The translations under genes were made by a program, and so were the position numbers. Source: Betaproteobacteria bacterium (GTDB lineage: Bacteria; Pseudomonadota; Gammaproteobacteria; Burkholderiales; SG8-41). From it: DNA of 8,564 nt. The DNA lies in contig JAJTHX010000331.1 of assembly GCA_021300125.1 (NCBI GenBank), positions 1 to 8,564 on the forward strand, in the 5' to 3' direction. Each line of letters begins with the position of its first letter. The stretch's first letter is position 1. The notes below the pieces were generated by a model. The model worked only from the letters and a program-made list of their open reading frames with translations, was not told the DNA's origin and made no database searches. Below are positions 1 to 7,300 of the stretch, one piece after another.

Positions 1-1199
1 CCATAGCGTTCGCGGACGCGGCGGATGGTCGCCACCCGTTCAGCATGGGTGCTGCGGCCCGAAAAGAAGCCGTATCGGGCGATGCCCTGCCAATGCTGGG
101 TTTCTGCAAGATTGAAGCCGCCGGCCTCCTCCACCCCGCGCCACAACCTTGCCACCATCGCGGCGTCACGCTGCACCAGGTCGAAAACGAAGCGCTCGAA
201 ATTCGAAGCCTTGGAGATGTCCATCGAAGGGCTTGAGGTCTGCGCGGTCTCGCGGCTGGAGCGCACCCTGTAATGACCGCTCCTGAAAAACTCGTCGAGC
301 ACATCGTTTTCATTCGAGGCAAGGATCAGCTGGCGGATCGGCAGGCCCATCATGCGGGCGATATGGCCGGCGAAGATATTGCCGAAATTGCCCGAGGGAA
401 CGGCAAAGGAAACCTCCTCGTCGCTGCCGCGCGTCGCCGCGAAATACCCCTTGAAGTAATACACCACTTGGGCAACCACACGCGCCCAGTTGATCGAGTT
501 CACCGCGCCGATGCGCTGCACATTCTTGAATGCTGCATCGCCGCTGACTGCCTTGACAATGTCCTGGCATTCATCGAATACGCCACGGATCGCGATATTG
601 AAAATGTTGGCGTCCTGCAGCGAATACATCTGCGCGCGCTGGAACGGGCTCATCTTGCCATGCGGCGAGAGCATGAACACGCGGATGCCCTTGCGGCCGC
701 GCATCGCGTATTCAGCGGCCGAACCGGTATCGCCGGAGGTCGCGCCGAGGATATTCAGTGTGCGTCCCTCGCGCGCCAGCACGTATTCGAAGAGCTCGCC
801 GAGGAGCTGCATCGCCACATCCTTGAAGGCCAGCGTAGGGCCGTTGGAGAGCTGCAGCAGGTGAAGGCCCGGCTCCAGCGTCTGCAGTGGGGTGATGTCG
901 GGGGAGCCAAAGACCTCGCTGCGGTAGGCTCGGTGGAACATCGCCTTCAGATCCGCTTCGGGGATGTCATCGACGAAGCGGCTGATGATGGCAAAGGCCA
1001 GATCCGGGTAGCCCAGCTTGCGCAGGGCCGCGAGTTCATTGCTGTCGAGGCGCGGATAAGCCTGCGGCACCACCAGCCCGCCGTCCGGGGCGAGGCCGCC
1101 CAGCAGTACATCGCAGAAACGCGCGACCGGCATCCGGCCGCGCGTGCTGATGTAGCGCGCCGGAGAGGTCTGCGCGAGCCTGGAGGCGGGAACGCTCAT
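1..1199 (-). CDS. thrC: Threonine synthase, 3' end cut by the window edge
   Basis: PLP-dependent cytoplasmic enzyme that converts O-phospho-L-homoserine to L-threonine, the last step of threonine synthesis. I translated 399 complete codons by hand from ATG at 1199. The frame stays open to the window edge, so the C-terminus is missing, probably 70-80 residues judging from related proteins of about 470 residues. Visible family marks are RYISTRG at residues 15-21, the PLP-lysine motif AFKD with K126, the phosphate-binding TSGDTG at 154-159, and GNFGN at 270-274. The start is supported by GAGGG seven nt upstream and a 10 nt gap after hom. It gives a tail of about 13 residues before RYISTRG, where many homologues start almost directly at that motif. 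As last visible gene of alaC-hom-thrC it is presumably co-transcribed with them. Family assignment is near certain; only the length is unknown. Confidence 0.96.
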   Translation of the reverse strand, partial: MSVPASRLAQTSPARYISTRGRMPVARFCDVLLGGLAPDGGLVVPQAYPRLDSNELAALRKLGYPDLAFAIISRFVDDIPEADLKAMFHRAYRSEVFGSPDITPLQTLEPGLHLLQLSNGPTLAFKDVAMQLLGELFEYVLAREGRTLNILGATSGDTGSAAEYAMRGRKGIRVFMLSPHGKMSPFQRAQMYSLQDANIFNIAIRGVFDECQDIVKAVSGDAAFKNVQRIGAVNSINWARVVAQVVYYFKGYFAATRGSDEEVSFAVPSGNFGNIFAGHIARMMGLPIRQLILASNENDVLDEFFRSGHYRVRSSRETAQTSSPSMDISKASNFERFVFDLVQRDAAMVARLWRGVEEAGGFNLAETQHWQGIARYGFFSGRSTHAERVATIRRVRERY

Positions 1200-1206
1200 C
1201 GCGGCA

Positions 1207-1211
1207 CCCTC
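1207..1211 (-). promoter_or_regulatory. Ribosome binding site of thrC overlapping the hom stop codon
   Basis: GAGGG lies 7 nt before the thrC ATG, and its first two bases are the last two of the hom TGA stop. This fixes the thrC start and suggests that ribosomes ending on hom can pass to thrC (translational coupling; inference). Confidence 0.7.
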
Positions 1212-2520
1212 ATTGCAGCGATTCCATGCGCAACCGGGTCACCCGGCCCGAGACCACCGGCAGCGCCTCGATGCGCCGGATCGCGGCGTCGATTTTCTTT
1301 TCCTGGGTCAGATGGGTGAGCAGGATGATATCGACCTGCTGCTCGCCGGCCTGGGGTTCCTTCTGCACCAGCGCCTCGATCGAGATGCCCTGGTCGGCGA
1401 GGATGCGCGTGATGTCGGCGAGAACACCGGCCTGGTCTGCGACACGCAGCCGCAGGTAGTACGAAGTCTCGACCTCGCCCATCGCCAGCACCGGCGCGTC
1501 CGACAGCTGGTCGGGCTGAAAGGCCAGGTACGGCACGCGGTGCGCCGGATCGGCACTCAGCATGCGCGCCACATCCACCAGGTCGGCCACTACAGCCGAG
1601 GCGGTGGGCTCGGAACCGGCGCCGGCGCCGTAGTACATGGTCTGCCCGACCGCGTCGCCCTTGACCAGGATCGCGTTCATAACGCCTTCGACGTTGGCAA
1701 TCAGCTGGCGCTCGGGAATCAGCGTCGGATGCACCCGCAGCTCGAAGCCGGCGGCCTTGCGCTTGGCAATGCCGAGCAGCTTGATGCGGTAGCCCAGCTC
1801 GCCGGCGTAGCGGATATCCTGCTGCGCGAGCTTCGAGATGCCCTCGACATGCGCCTTTTCGAACTGCACCGGAATGCCGAAACCGATGGCGGCCATGATC
1901 GCCAGCTTGTGCGCGGCATCGACACCTTCAATGTCGAACGTGGGATCGGCCTCGGCGTAGCCCATGCGCTGCGCCTCCTTAAGCACATCCGCGAAGGCCG
2001 CGCCCTTGCCGCGCATTTCGGACAGGATGAAATTGCTGGTGCCGTTGATGATGCCGGCGATCCATTCGATGCGGTTGGCGGTGAGGCCTTCGCGCAACGA
2101 CTTGATGATCGGGATGCCGCCGCCGACCGCCGCCTCGAAGGCGACCATCACGCCCTTGGCGCGCGCCGCGCCGAAAATCTCGTTGCCGTGCAGCGCAAGC
2201 AGTGCCTTGTTCGCGGTGACCACATGCTTGCCGTTGGCGATCGCCTTCAGCATCAGTTCCTTGGCAATGCCGTAGCCGCCGATCAGTTCAACGACAATGT
2301 CGATGTCGGGGTTGGTCACCACTTCGTTGGCGTCGGCCGTAACCTTCGCGGCGTCGCCGACGATGCTCTTTGCCCGCGCCACATCCTTGTCGGCCACCAG
2401 GGTCATGCGGATGGCGCGGCCGGCGCGGCGCGAGATCTCCTCGCTGTTGCGCTGGAGGACCTTGAACGTGCCGCTGCCGACGGTGCCGATGCCGAGCAGG
2501 CCTACATTGATCGGTTTCAT
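1210..2520 (-). CDS. hom: Homoserine dehydrogenase with C-terminal ACT domain
   Basis: NAD(P)H-dependent reduction of L-aspartate 4-semialdehyde to L-homoserine, the branch point to threonine and methionine. The 436 residues match the usual monofunctional enzyme; no aspartokinase domain is fused. The N-terminal Rossmann fold shows GIGTVG at 10-15. VTANKALLA places the conserved lysine at K105. The catalytic domain follows, with GIINGTSNFIL at 157-166 and the DPTFDIEGVDAAHKLA stretch at 192-207, which includes conserved K205. An ACT domain at about 352-430 (YYLRLRVADQAGVLADI) is the usual site of threonine feedback in this family; whether this protein is inhibited was not determined. It lies 39 nt downstream of alaC and 10 nt upstream of thrC on the same strand. 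No good Shine-Dalgarno is seen before its ATG; the preceding bases are A/T-rich. Confidence 0.97.
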   Translation of the reverse strand: MKPINVGLLGIGTVGSGTFKVLQRNSEEISRRAGRAIRMTLVADKDVARAKSIVGDAAKVTADANEVVTNPDIDIVVELIGGYGIAKELMLKAIANGKHVVTANKALLALHGNEIFGAARAKGVMVAFEAAVGGGIPIIKSLREGLTANRIEWIAGIINGTSNFILSEMRGKGAAFADVLKEAQRMGYAEADPTFDIEGVDAAHKLAIMAAIGFGIPVQFEKAHVEGISKLAQQDIRYAGELGYRIKLLGIAKRKAAGFELRVHPTLIPERQLIANVEGVMNAILVKGDAVGQTMYYGAGAGSEPTASAVVADLVDVARMLSADPAHRVPYLAFQPDQLSDAPVLAMGEVETSYYLRLRVADQAGVLADITRILADQGISIEALVQKEPQAGEQQVDIILLTHLTQEKKIDAAIRRIEALPVVSGRVTRLRMESLQ

Positions 2521-2559
2521 TTAATATTCAATAAAAACAATGGGTTATATGGGATCCGC
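2521..2559 (-). other. A/T-rich alaC-hom spacer, no clear ribosome binding site
   Basis: The 39 nt between the alaC stop and the hom ATG are far richer in A/T than the flanking genes, with TTGTTTTTATTG on the minus strand just before the start. There is no GGAGG-like sequence. A TATAAC (minus strand, 2544-2549) resembles a -10 but has no convincing -35. The spacer may instead keep the hom start unstructured. It is too short and lacks the hairpin for a terminator. Confidence 0.4.
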
Positions 2560-3744
2560 TCAGAGCAGTCCGTCCTTGCGGAACATCTCCTTGATGGTGC
2601 GGATGGCCTGGCGGGTACGCGCTTCGTTTTCGATCAGGGCAAAACGCACATGACCGTCACCGTAGTGGCCGAAGCCGGTGCCTGGGGCCACCGCGACCTT
2701 TCCGTCGATGAGCAGCTTTTTCGAAAATTCCAGAGACCCCATCGCTTTGTACGGGTCGGGAATCGGCGCCCAGATGTACATGGTCGCCTGCGGCTTGTCG
2801 ACCGCCCATCCCATCGCGTTCAGGCCCGACCAAAGCACGTCGCGGCGGCCCTGGTAGATCTGGCGCACGTTCTCGACGCAGTCCTGCGGACCTTCGAGCG
2901 CGATGATCGAGGCCACCTGGATCGGGGTGAAAGTGCCGTAGTCGTGGTAACTCTTCATCCGTGCCAGAGCGGTCACCAGTTCGCGGTTGCCGACCATGAA
3001 GCCGACACGCCAGCCCGCCATGTTGTAGCTCTTTGACATGGTGAAGAATTCGACTGCCACATCGCGCGCGCCCGGCACCTGCAGGATCGACGGGGCGCGG
3101 TAGCCGTCGAACACGATGTCGGCATATGCGAGGTCGTGGACCACGTAGATGTCGTGTTCCTTCGCGATCGCCACCAACCGCTCGAAGAACGCGAGATCCA
3201 CGCATTGCGTCGTCGGATTGCTCGGGAAATTGACGATCAGCATCTTCGGTTTGGGATAGGTATCGCGCAGCGACTGCTCCAGTTCCGCGAAGAAGTCGGT
3301 GCCCGGATGCATCGGCACGTGCCGGATGTCGGCGCCGGCAATGACGGGGCCGTAGATGTGGATTGGATAACTCGGGTTGGGCACCAGCACGATGTCGCCG
3401 CGGTCCAGGGTCGCCAGTGCGAGATGGGCGATGCCCTCTTTCGAGCCGATGGTGACGATGGCTTCGGATTCCGGATCGAGTTCCACGTCGTAACGGGTTT
3501 TGTACCAGTGGCAGATCGCCTTACGAAGGCGCAGGATGCCCTTGGACACCGAGTAGCCGTGGGTGTCGGGACGCTGCACCGACTCGATCAGCTTGTCGAC
3601 GATATGGTGCGGCGTCGGCTGGTCCGGATTGCCCATGCTGAAATCGATGATGTCTTCGCCGCGCCGCCGAGCGGCGAGCTTGAGTTCGCCGGTGACGTTG
3701 AAGACATACGGGGGCAGCCGTTTGATGCGCGGAAATTCTTCCAT
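2560..3744 (-). CDS. alaC: Alanine-forming aminotransferase AlaC (class I/II PLP aminotransferase)
   Basis: Cytoplasmic PLP enzyme of aminotransferase fold type I, expected to transfer an amino group from glutamate to pyruvate to give alanine. The protein is strongly like E. coli AlaC (YfdZ): [14 protein letters not shown] near the start, [15 protein letters not shown] at 31-45, SKEG at 101-104, [10 protein letters not shown] at 123-132, FPSNPT with N176, [10 protein letters not shown] with D204 and Y207, [10 protein letters not shown] with the PLP lysine K238, and HVRFALIEN near the C-terminus. I start it at ATG 3744 (394 residues). The frame stays open upstream to an ATG at 3903, but those 53 residues are not family-like, and both upstream ATGs lie before the predicted transcription start. 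A weak GAGAC precedes the chosen ATG. It is the first gene of the alaC-hom-thrC unit. An exact substrate range (for example 2-oxobutyrate) cannot be read from sequence. Confidence 0.95.
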   Translation of the reverse strand: MEEFPRIKRLPPYVFNVTGELKLAARRRGEDIIDFSMGNPDQPTPHHIVDKLIESVQRPDTHGYSVSKGILRLRKAICHWYKTRYDVELDPESEAIVTIGSKEGIAHLALATLDRGDIVLVPNPSYPIHIYGPVIAGADIRHVPMHPGTDFFAELEQSLRDTYPKPKMLIVNFPSNPTTQCVDLAFFERLVAIAKEHDIYVVHDLAYADIVFDGYRAPSILQVPGARDVAVEFFTMSKSYNMAGWRVGFMVGNRELVTALARMKSYHDYGTFTPIQVASIIALEGPQDCVENVRQIYQGRRDVLWSGLNAMGWAVDKPQATMYIWAPIPDPYKAMGSLEFSKKLLIDGKVAVAPGTGFGHYGDGHVRFALIENEARTRQAIRTIKEMFRKDGLL

Positions 3745-3858
3745 GAAACGGTCTCGGGTCTCGGGACGGCGCTGGGCCGGCGTTGGGGTTAGTCGGCGCC
3801 GCGGGCATTGGCTGCCCAGCGCGAAAACGCCGAAGAAACCTAGACTTACCCGCGGAAA
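3745..3858 (-). promoter_or_regulatory. Structured 5' leader of the alaC-hom-thrC mRNA
   Basis: About 114 nt lie between the predicted transcription start and the alaC ATG. Two perfect inverted repeats cross one another. CCGCGGG (minus strand, 3849-3855) pairs with CCCGCGG (3799-3805). GCGCTGGGC (3814-3822) pairs with GCCCAGCGC (3769-3777). In RNA order the arms run A-B-C-D with A:C and B:D pairing, so the two helices could form an H-type pseudoknot or compete. A tandem CCGAGAC CCGAGAC (3751-3764) sits six nt before the ATG and supplies the only Shine-Dalgarno-like bases. No U-run follows a hairpin, so a classical intrinsic attenuator is not visible. No known riboswitch class was recognised. 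Pairing is seen directly; function is inference. Confidence 0.4.
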
Positions 3859-3860
3859 CA

Positions 3861-3866
3861 TATAAT
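3861..3866 (+). promoter_or_regulatory. Perfect -10 hexamer facing the Mth938-like gene
   Basis: TATAAT on the plus strand, 54 nt before the ATG at 3920, would start RNA near 3873. No good -35 exists at 16-18 bp; TAGACT (3841-3846) is the nearest likeness, but at 14 bp. It overlaps the minus-strand -10 TACAAT by two bases, so both directions may use one melted segment. Confidence 0.45.
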
Positions 3867-3893
3867 TGTAGCGAGTCCGTCTGCGGCGGGCAA
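3865..3893 (-). promoter_or_regulatory. Sigma70-type promoter of alaC-hom-thrC
   Basis: On the minus strand, TTGCCC (3888-3893) and TACAAT (3865-3870) are separated by exactly 17 bp, close to the TTGACA-17-TATAAT consensus. Transcription would start near 3858, leaving a leader of about 114 nt before the alaC ATG and excluding the longer reading-frame starts upstream. It is the only strong minus-strand promoter I see for the three-gene unit. Confidence 0.65.
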
Positions 3894-3919
3894 AAATCCA
3901 CACTCAAACAGCCTTACCC

Positions 3920-4312
3920 ATGAAACTGAACCAGAGCGAGACCGGAGCCTTTGCCGTCACCGGCTACGGGCCCGGATATCTGATCGCCGGCGGTGTCCGC
4001 TATGGGCATGCCTTGATTGTCAGCACGGAAGCGCCTCCCCGGCGCTGGCCGCTGGCGGACATTTCCAGCCTCGGCGCCGACCTGCTGGCGCCCCTGGTTG
4101 CCGGGGGAAAACCGGAAATCGTGCTCATCGGTACCGGCAGCCATCAGGTGTTTCAGCCCCCTGCCGTGCTGCGTCCGCTGATCGAGGCAGGCGTCGGCAT
4201 CGAGGTCATGAACACGGCCGCGGCCTGCCGCACCTTCAACCTGCTGCAGGGGGAGGGCCGGCGGGTGGTGGCCGCCCTCTGCTGCCCCGAGCCCGGACCG
4301 GGGCAGGCCTGA
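3920..4312 (+). CDS. Mth938-like (DUF498) domain protein, function unknown
   Basis: A 130-residue soluble protein of the Mth938/DUF498 (PF04430) family, a small alpha/beta fold also found in the mitochondrial complex I assembly factor NDUFAF3 and in AAMDC. The bacterial role is not established. Family marks are FAVTGYGPGY at 11-20, then a first beta-alpha unit with LIVS, then VLIGTGSHQVF at 68-78, and the C-terminal GVGIEVMNTAAACRTFNLLQGEGRRVVAAL (91-120), which holds the conserved C103-R-T-F-N and E112-G-R-R. Length equals the usual family size; there is no signal peptide or membrane segment. It diverges from alaC, and a homologue beside this amino-acid cluster is, from memory, common in betaproteobacteria. 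No evident Shine-Dalgarno precedes the ATG. The last residues (CCPEPGPGQA) are encoded by a strong GC hairpin. It converges on the histidine kinase gene with 17 nt between stops. Confidence 0.88.
   Translation: MKLNQSETGAFAVTGYGPGYLIAGGVRYGHALIVSTEAPPRRWPLADISSLGADLLAPLVAGGKPEIVLIGTGSHQVFQPPAVLRPLIEAGVGIEVMNTAAACRTFNLLQGEGRRVVAALCCPEPGPGQA
4282..4306. other. GC-rich hairpin at the convergent gene junction
   Basis: CTGCCCCG (4282-4289) and CGGGGCAG (4299-4306) form a perfect 8-bp stem around a 9-nt loop, ending 3 nt before the stop codon of the Mth938-like gene. There is no T-run on either strand after it, so it is not a canonical intrinsic terminator. It could still slow polymerase or protect a 3' end for the two converging transcripts. 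Confidence 0.4.
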
Positions 4313-4329
4313 GAGACCCGCATCCGGAC

Positions 4330-7300
4330 TCAGGAATCGAACGCTGGCGGCAGGGAAAAGTAGAACGTCGCGCCTTTGCCGGGCTCGGCCCTGGCCCAGA
4401 CCTGGCCGCCATGGCGCCGAATCACTCGCTGAACCAGGGCGAGGCCGATGCCGGTGCCCTGGAATTCGGATTCACTGTGCAGCCGCTGGAAGGCGCCGAA
4501 CAGCTTGTTGGCGTAAGCGATGTCGAACCCCACCCCGTTATCGCGCACGAAAAAAGCCATACTGGTTTCGGCCGGCTCCATGCCGACCACGATCAGCGGT
4601 TCCGCCTGCAGCCCGGTGAACTTCCAGGCATTGCGCATCAGGTTGTCGAGCGCAATCTGCAGCAGGCCCGGATCGGCATCCACATGCATGCCGTCGGCAA
4701 TCTCGCAGCGGACCGCGCGCCCGGGGCTGCCCTGGCGCAATTCGCGGACGATATCGCGCGCCATCCCGGTCAGGTCGCAGCTGCGGATCTGCAGGTCCCG
4801 TCGCGTCACCCTCGCCAGTTCGAGCAGATCATCGATCAGCCTCGCCATGCGCTGGCTGCCCGCTCGCACGCGTTCGAGATAGCCGCGACCGGAATCATCC
4901 AGTCTTTCGGAATACTCCTCGATCAGGATCTGGCTGAATCCGTCGATGGTACGCAGCGGCGCTCGCAGGTCATGTGATACCGAGTAGGAAAAAGATTCCA
5001 GTTCGCGGTTGGCGGCAGCCAGCGCGCGAGTGCGCTGCTCGACCCGCTGCTCAAGCTCGGCGTTGAGCTGGCGCACTTCGGCCTCGGCGCGGCGGAAATC
5101 GGTAAGGTCGTAACCCATCAGGTACACCCCTTCCACAACATTGTTGTCGCCGCGTTGCGGCAGCAGCGTCAGCCGCATCACGCGGCGTCCCCCCAGCGTT
5201 TCCAGCGCGCGCTCCTCGGCCACCTCCTTCCCTGCGAAAGCCAGCTCCAGCAGCTGCTGGATTTCTTCGATGAAGGCGGTACAGGTCGCACCCTGGCCGA
5301 ACCAGCGGTCGTAGGCGAAGTTGATGTACTGAGTGGATTCCTGGTCGGCGAAATAGGCAATGACTGCGGGAACGTTGTCCGCAATGGCGCGAAGCCGCCG
5401 CTCGTTGTCGCGCACCAGGCGTTCCATTTTCAGCTGTTCGCTCATGTCCCGCACCAGCACCAGCCGGACCTTGCGCCCGCCGAGCATGGTCGGGTAGGCG
5501 TGGATTTCGACTTCGATTCGGCGGCCATCGCGCCGCTGGTGCTGCTTCTGCAAGCGTTCGACCGAACCGATCAGTCTGTTGTACGGCTGCTCGAGGTAGC
5601 GCGCCTTGCCTTCGGGCGTCTGAATGTCGATCAGCGAAATGCCCAGCATTTCCTCGCGTGTGTACCCGTAGAGCTCGTGACAGGCGCGGTTGACATCGAT
5701 GAATCGCAGGGTTTCCTCGTCGCGCAGGTACATCGGCAGCGGCGTCAGGGCGAAAATCTGGCGGTAACGCGCTTCGCTCTCGATCAGCATGGCCTCCTGT
5801 TGCACCCGCTCGGTCACATCCTGCAATACGATCAGCACGTAACTCTGGCTGATCTCGCCAGAACTTTCCCTGATGCGCGATACCGTGAGGTCGGTCCAGA
5901 TGCGACGCCCGTCCTTGCGGATGTATTGCTTGCGCCTGGAGTACGAATCCTTCTCGCCGGACAGCAGCTCCCTGTTCATGCGCGCGGAGGCATCGATGTC
6001 CTCGGGGGCGGTGATATCCAGCGTGGATAACCCCATCAGCTCTGCTTCGCTGTAGCCCAGGATCTCACACAGCCTCGGGTTGACCTTGACGAGTCGGGGG
6101 CGCATCGAGATGTCGCGGATGCCGATCCCGACCAGCGCCTGCTCGAAGATCGCGCGCAGCCTCGCCTCGCTGATCTCCAGCGCACTCAGCGCCCGCTGCC
6201 GGTCGGTAAAATCGTTGGCCACCACCAGCCTTGCTGTCTGCCCGCCGAACTGGAAGGCCTGGGCGGTGATCTCCACAGTCAGCATTTCGCCCTCCTTGGT
6301 GACATGCTTGCGCAGGAAACGGGCCAGCCGGTGGGGATCGCGCTCGATCAGCTGGTGCATGACGAAATCGCGCTGGTCCTCGACCAGCAGATCGATCGCA
6401 GTCATGCGCTGCAGTTCATCGCGGCTGTAACCGTACTTCTCGACCATGGCATCGTTGACCGCGAGAAAGCGCAGATTGATGGGTTCAGCCACCCACATCG
6501 GCAGCGGCGTTGATGCGAAAATCTGGCGGTAGCGCTCTTCACTCTCCTCCAGTGCGGCGATCATGGTGGTGCGCTCTGTGATGTCCTGGGCCACTGCGAG
6601 GATGCCGGCGAAGCGGCCGGATTCATCCGTGATGCGGGCATTGCGCCATTCGCAGATGATGGTCTTGCCGTCCTTGCGCAGGTTCTCGTTGTTGCCGCGC
6701 ACATCCAGCGCGCCCTCGCGGACCCGTGCTCTGCGTTCAGCAACGATTTCGCGCAGGTGGTCTGGCACCAGAAAATCCATGGCGTCGAGGCCGAAGAGTT
6801 CGTCATTGGCGTAGCCAAAAGCCTCTTCCGCAGCGCGGTTGCAATACAGCACCTTGAGGTTTCGGTCGTGCAGGATGCAGGGCAGCGGCATCACCTCCAG
6901 CTGCAGCTGGAGTTGTTCGAGGAGGTGGCTGCGCTGGCGCTCCAGCGAACTGGAAAGCTGCCGCGCATCGCGCTGCTCCAGGAACTGCCCGATTTCGCGC
7001 CCGATGGCATCCAGGGTATCGATCAGTACCTGGTCCGGCGCCTCCACCCTTTTGCTGAAGAATTCGAGTGCATCATTGATCACATGGCCGCGCCGGACGG
7101 GCACGAATACCGCGCCGCGCAGGCCTGCTGCTTTGACCACCGCACTGCGTTGCCCGCCCGCCGGCGAATAATCCGCAAGCCAGTGGATCTCGGCAGCGGC
7201 CAGCACCCGGCTGATCTGGCCGATATGGGGGCGCGCTTTCATTTGCAACCGCGTCGCCGCGACAAAGTCCTGGGCCTGTACGCCTGGCGCCAGCCAGTGT

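Noticed and set aside
273..1319. 348-codon plus-strand open frame antisense to thrC
   Set aside because: Shadow of the thrC coding strand; ThrC motifs on the minus strand are unambiguous and the antisense product looks like low-complexity shadow sequence.
1213..3036. 607-codon plus-strand open frame antisense to hom and part of alaC
   Set aside because: It mirrors codon structure of two firmly identified minus-strand genes in GC-rich DNA, its product is rich in H/D/R without recognisable motifs, and it crosses a gene boundary.
3521..3808. Upstream frame starting at ATG 3808 (Ala/Pro-rich) as a leader peptide
   Set aside because: No ribosome site, it overlaps most of the alaC 5' end out of frame instead of stopping before it, and lacks the run of regulatory codons plus terminator expected of an attenuator.
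3745..3903. 53-residue N-terminal extension of AlaC from ATG 3903
   Set aside because: Arginine-rich, unlike AlaC proteins, and both its possible ATGs lie upstream of the predicted transcription start near 3858.
4313..4329. Intrinsic terminator between the convergent genes
   Set aside because: The 17-nt gap has no T-run on either strand; only the nearby hairpin at 4282-4306 is real as a structure.
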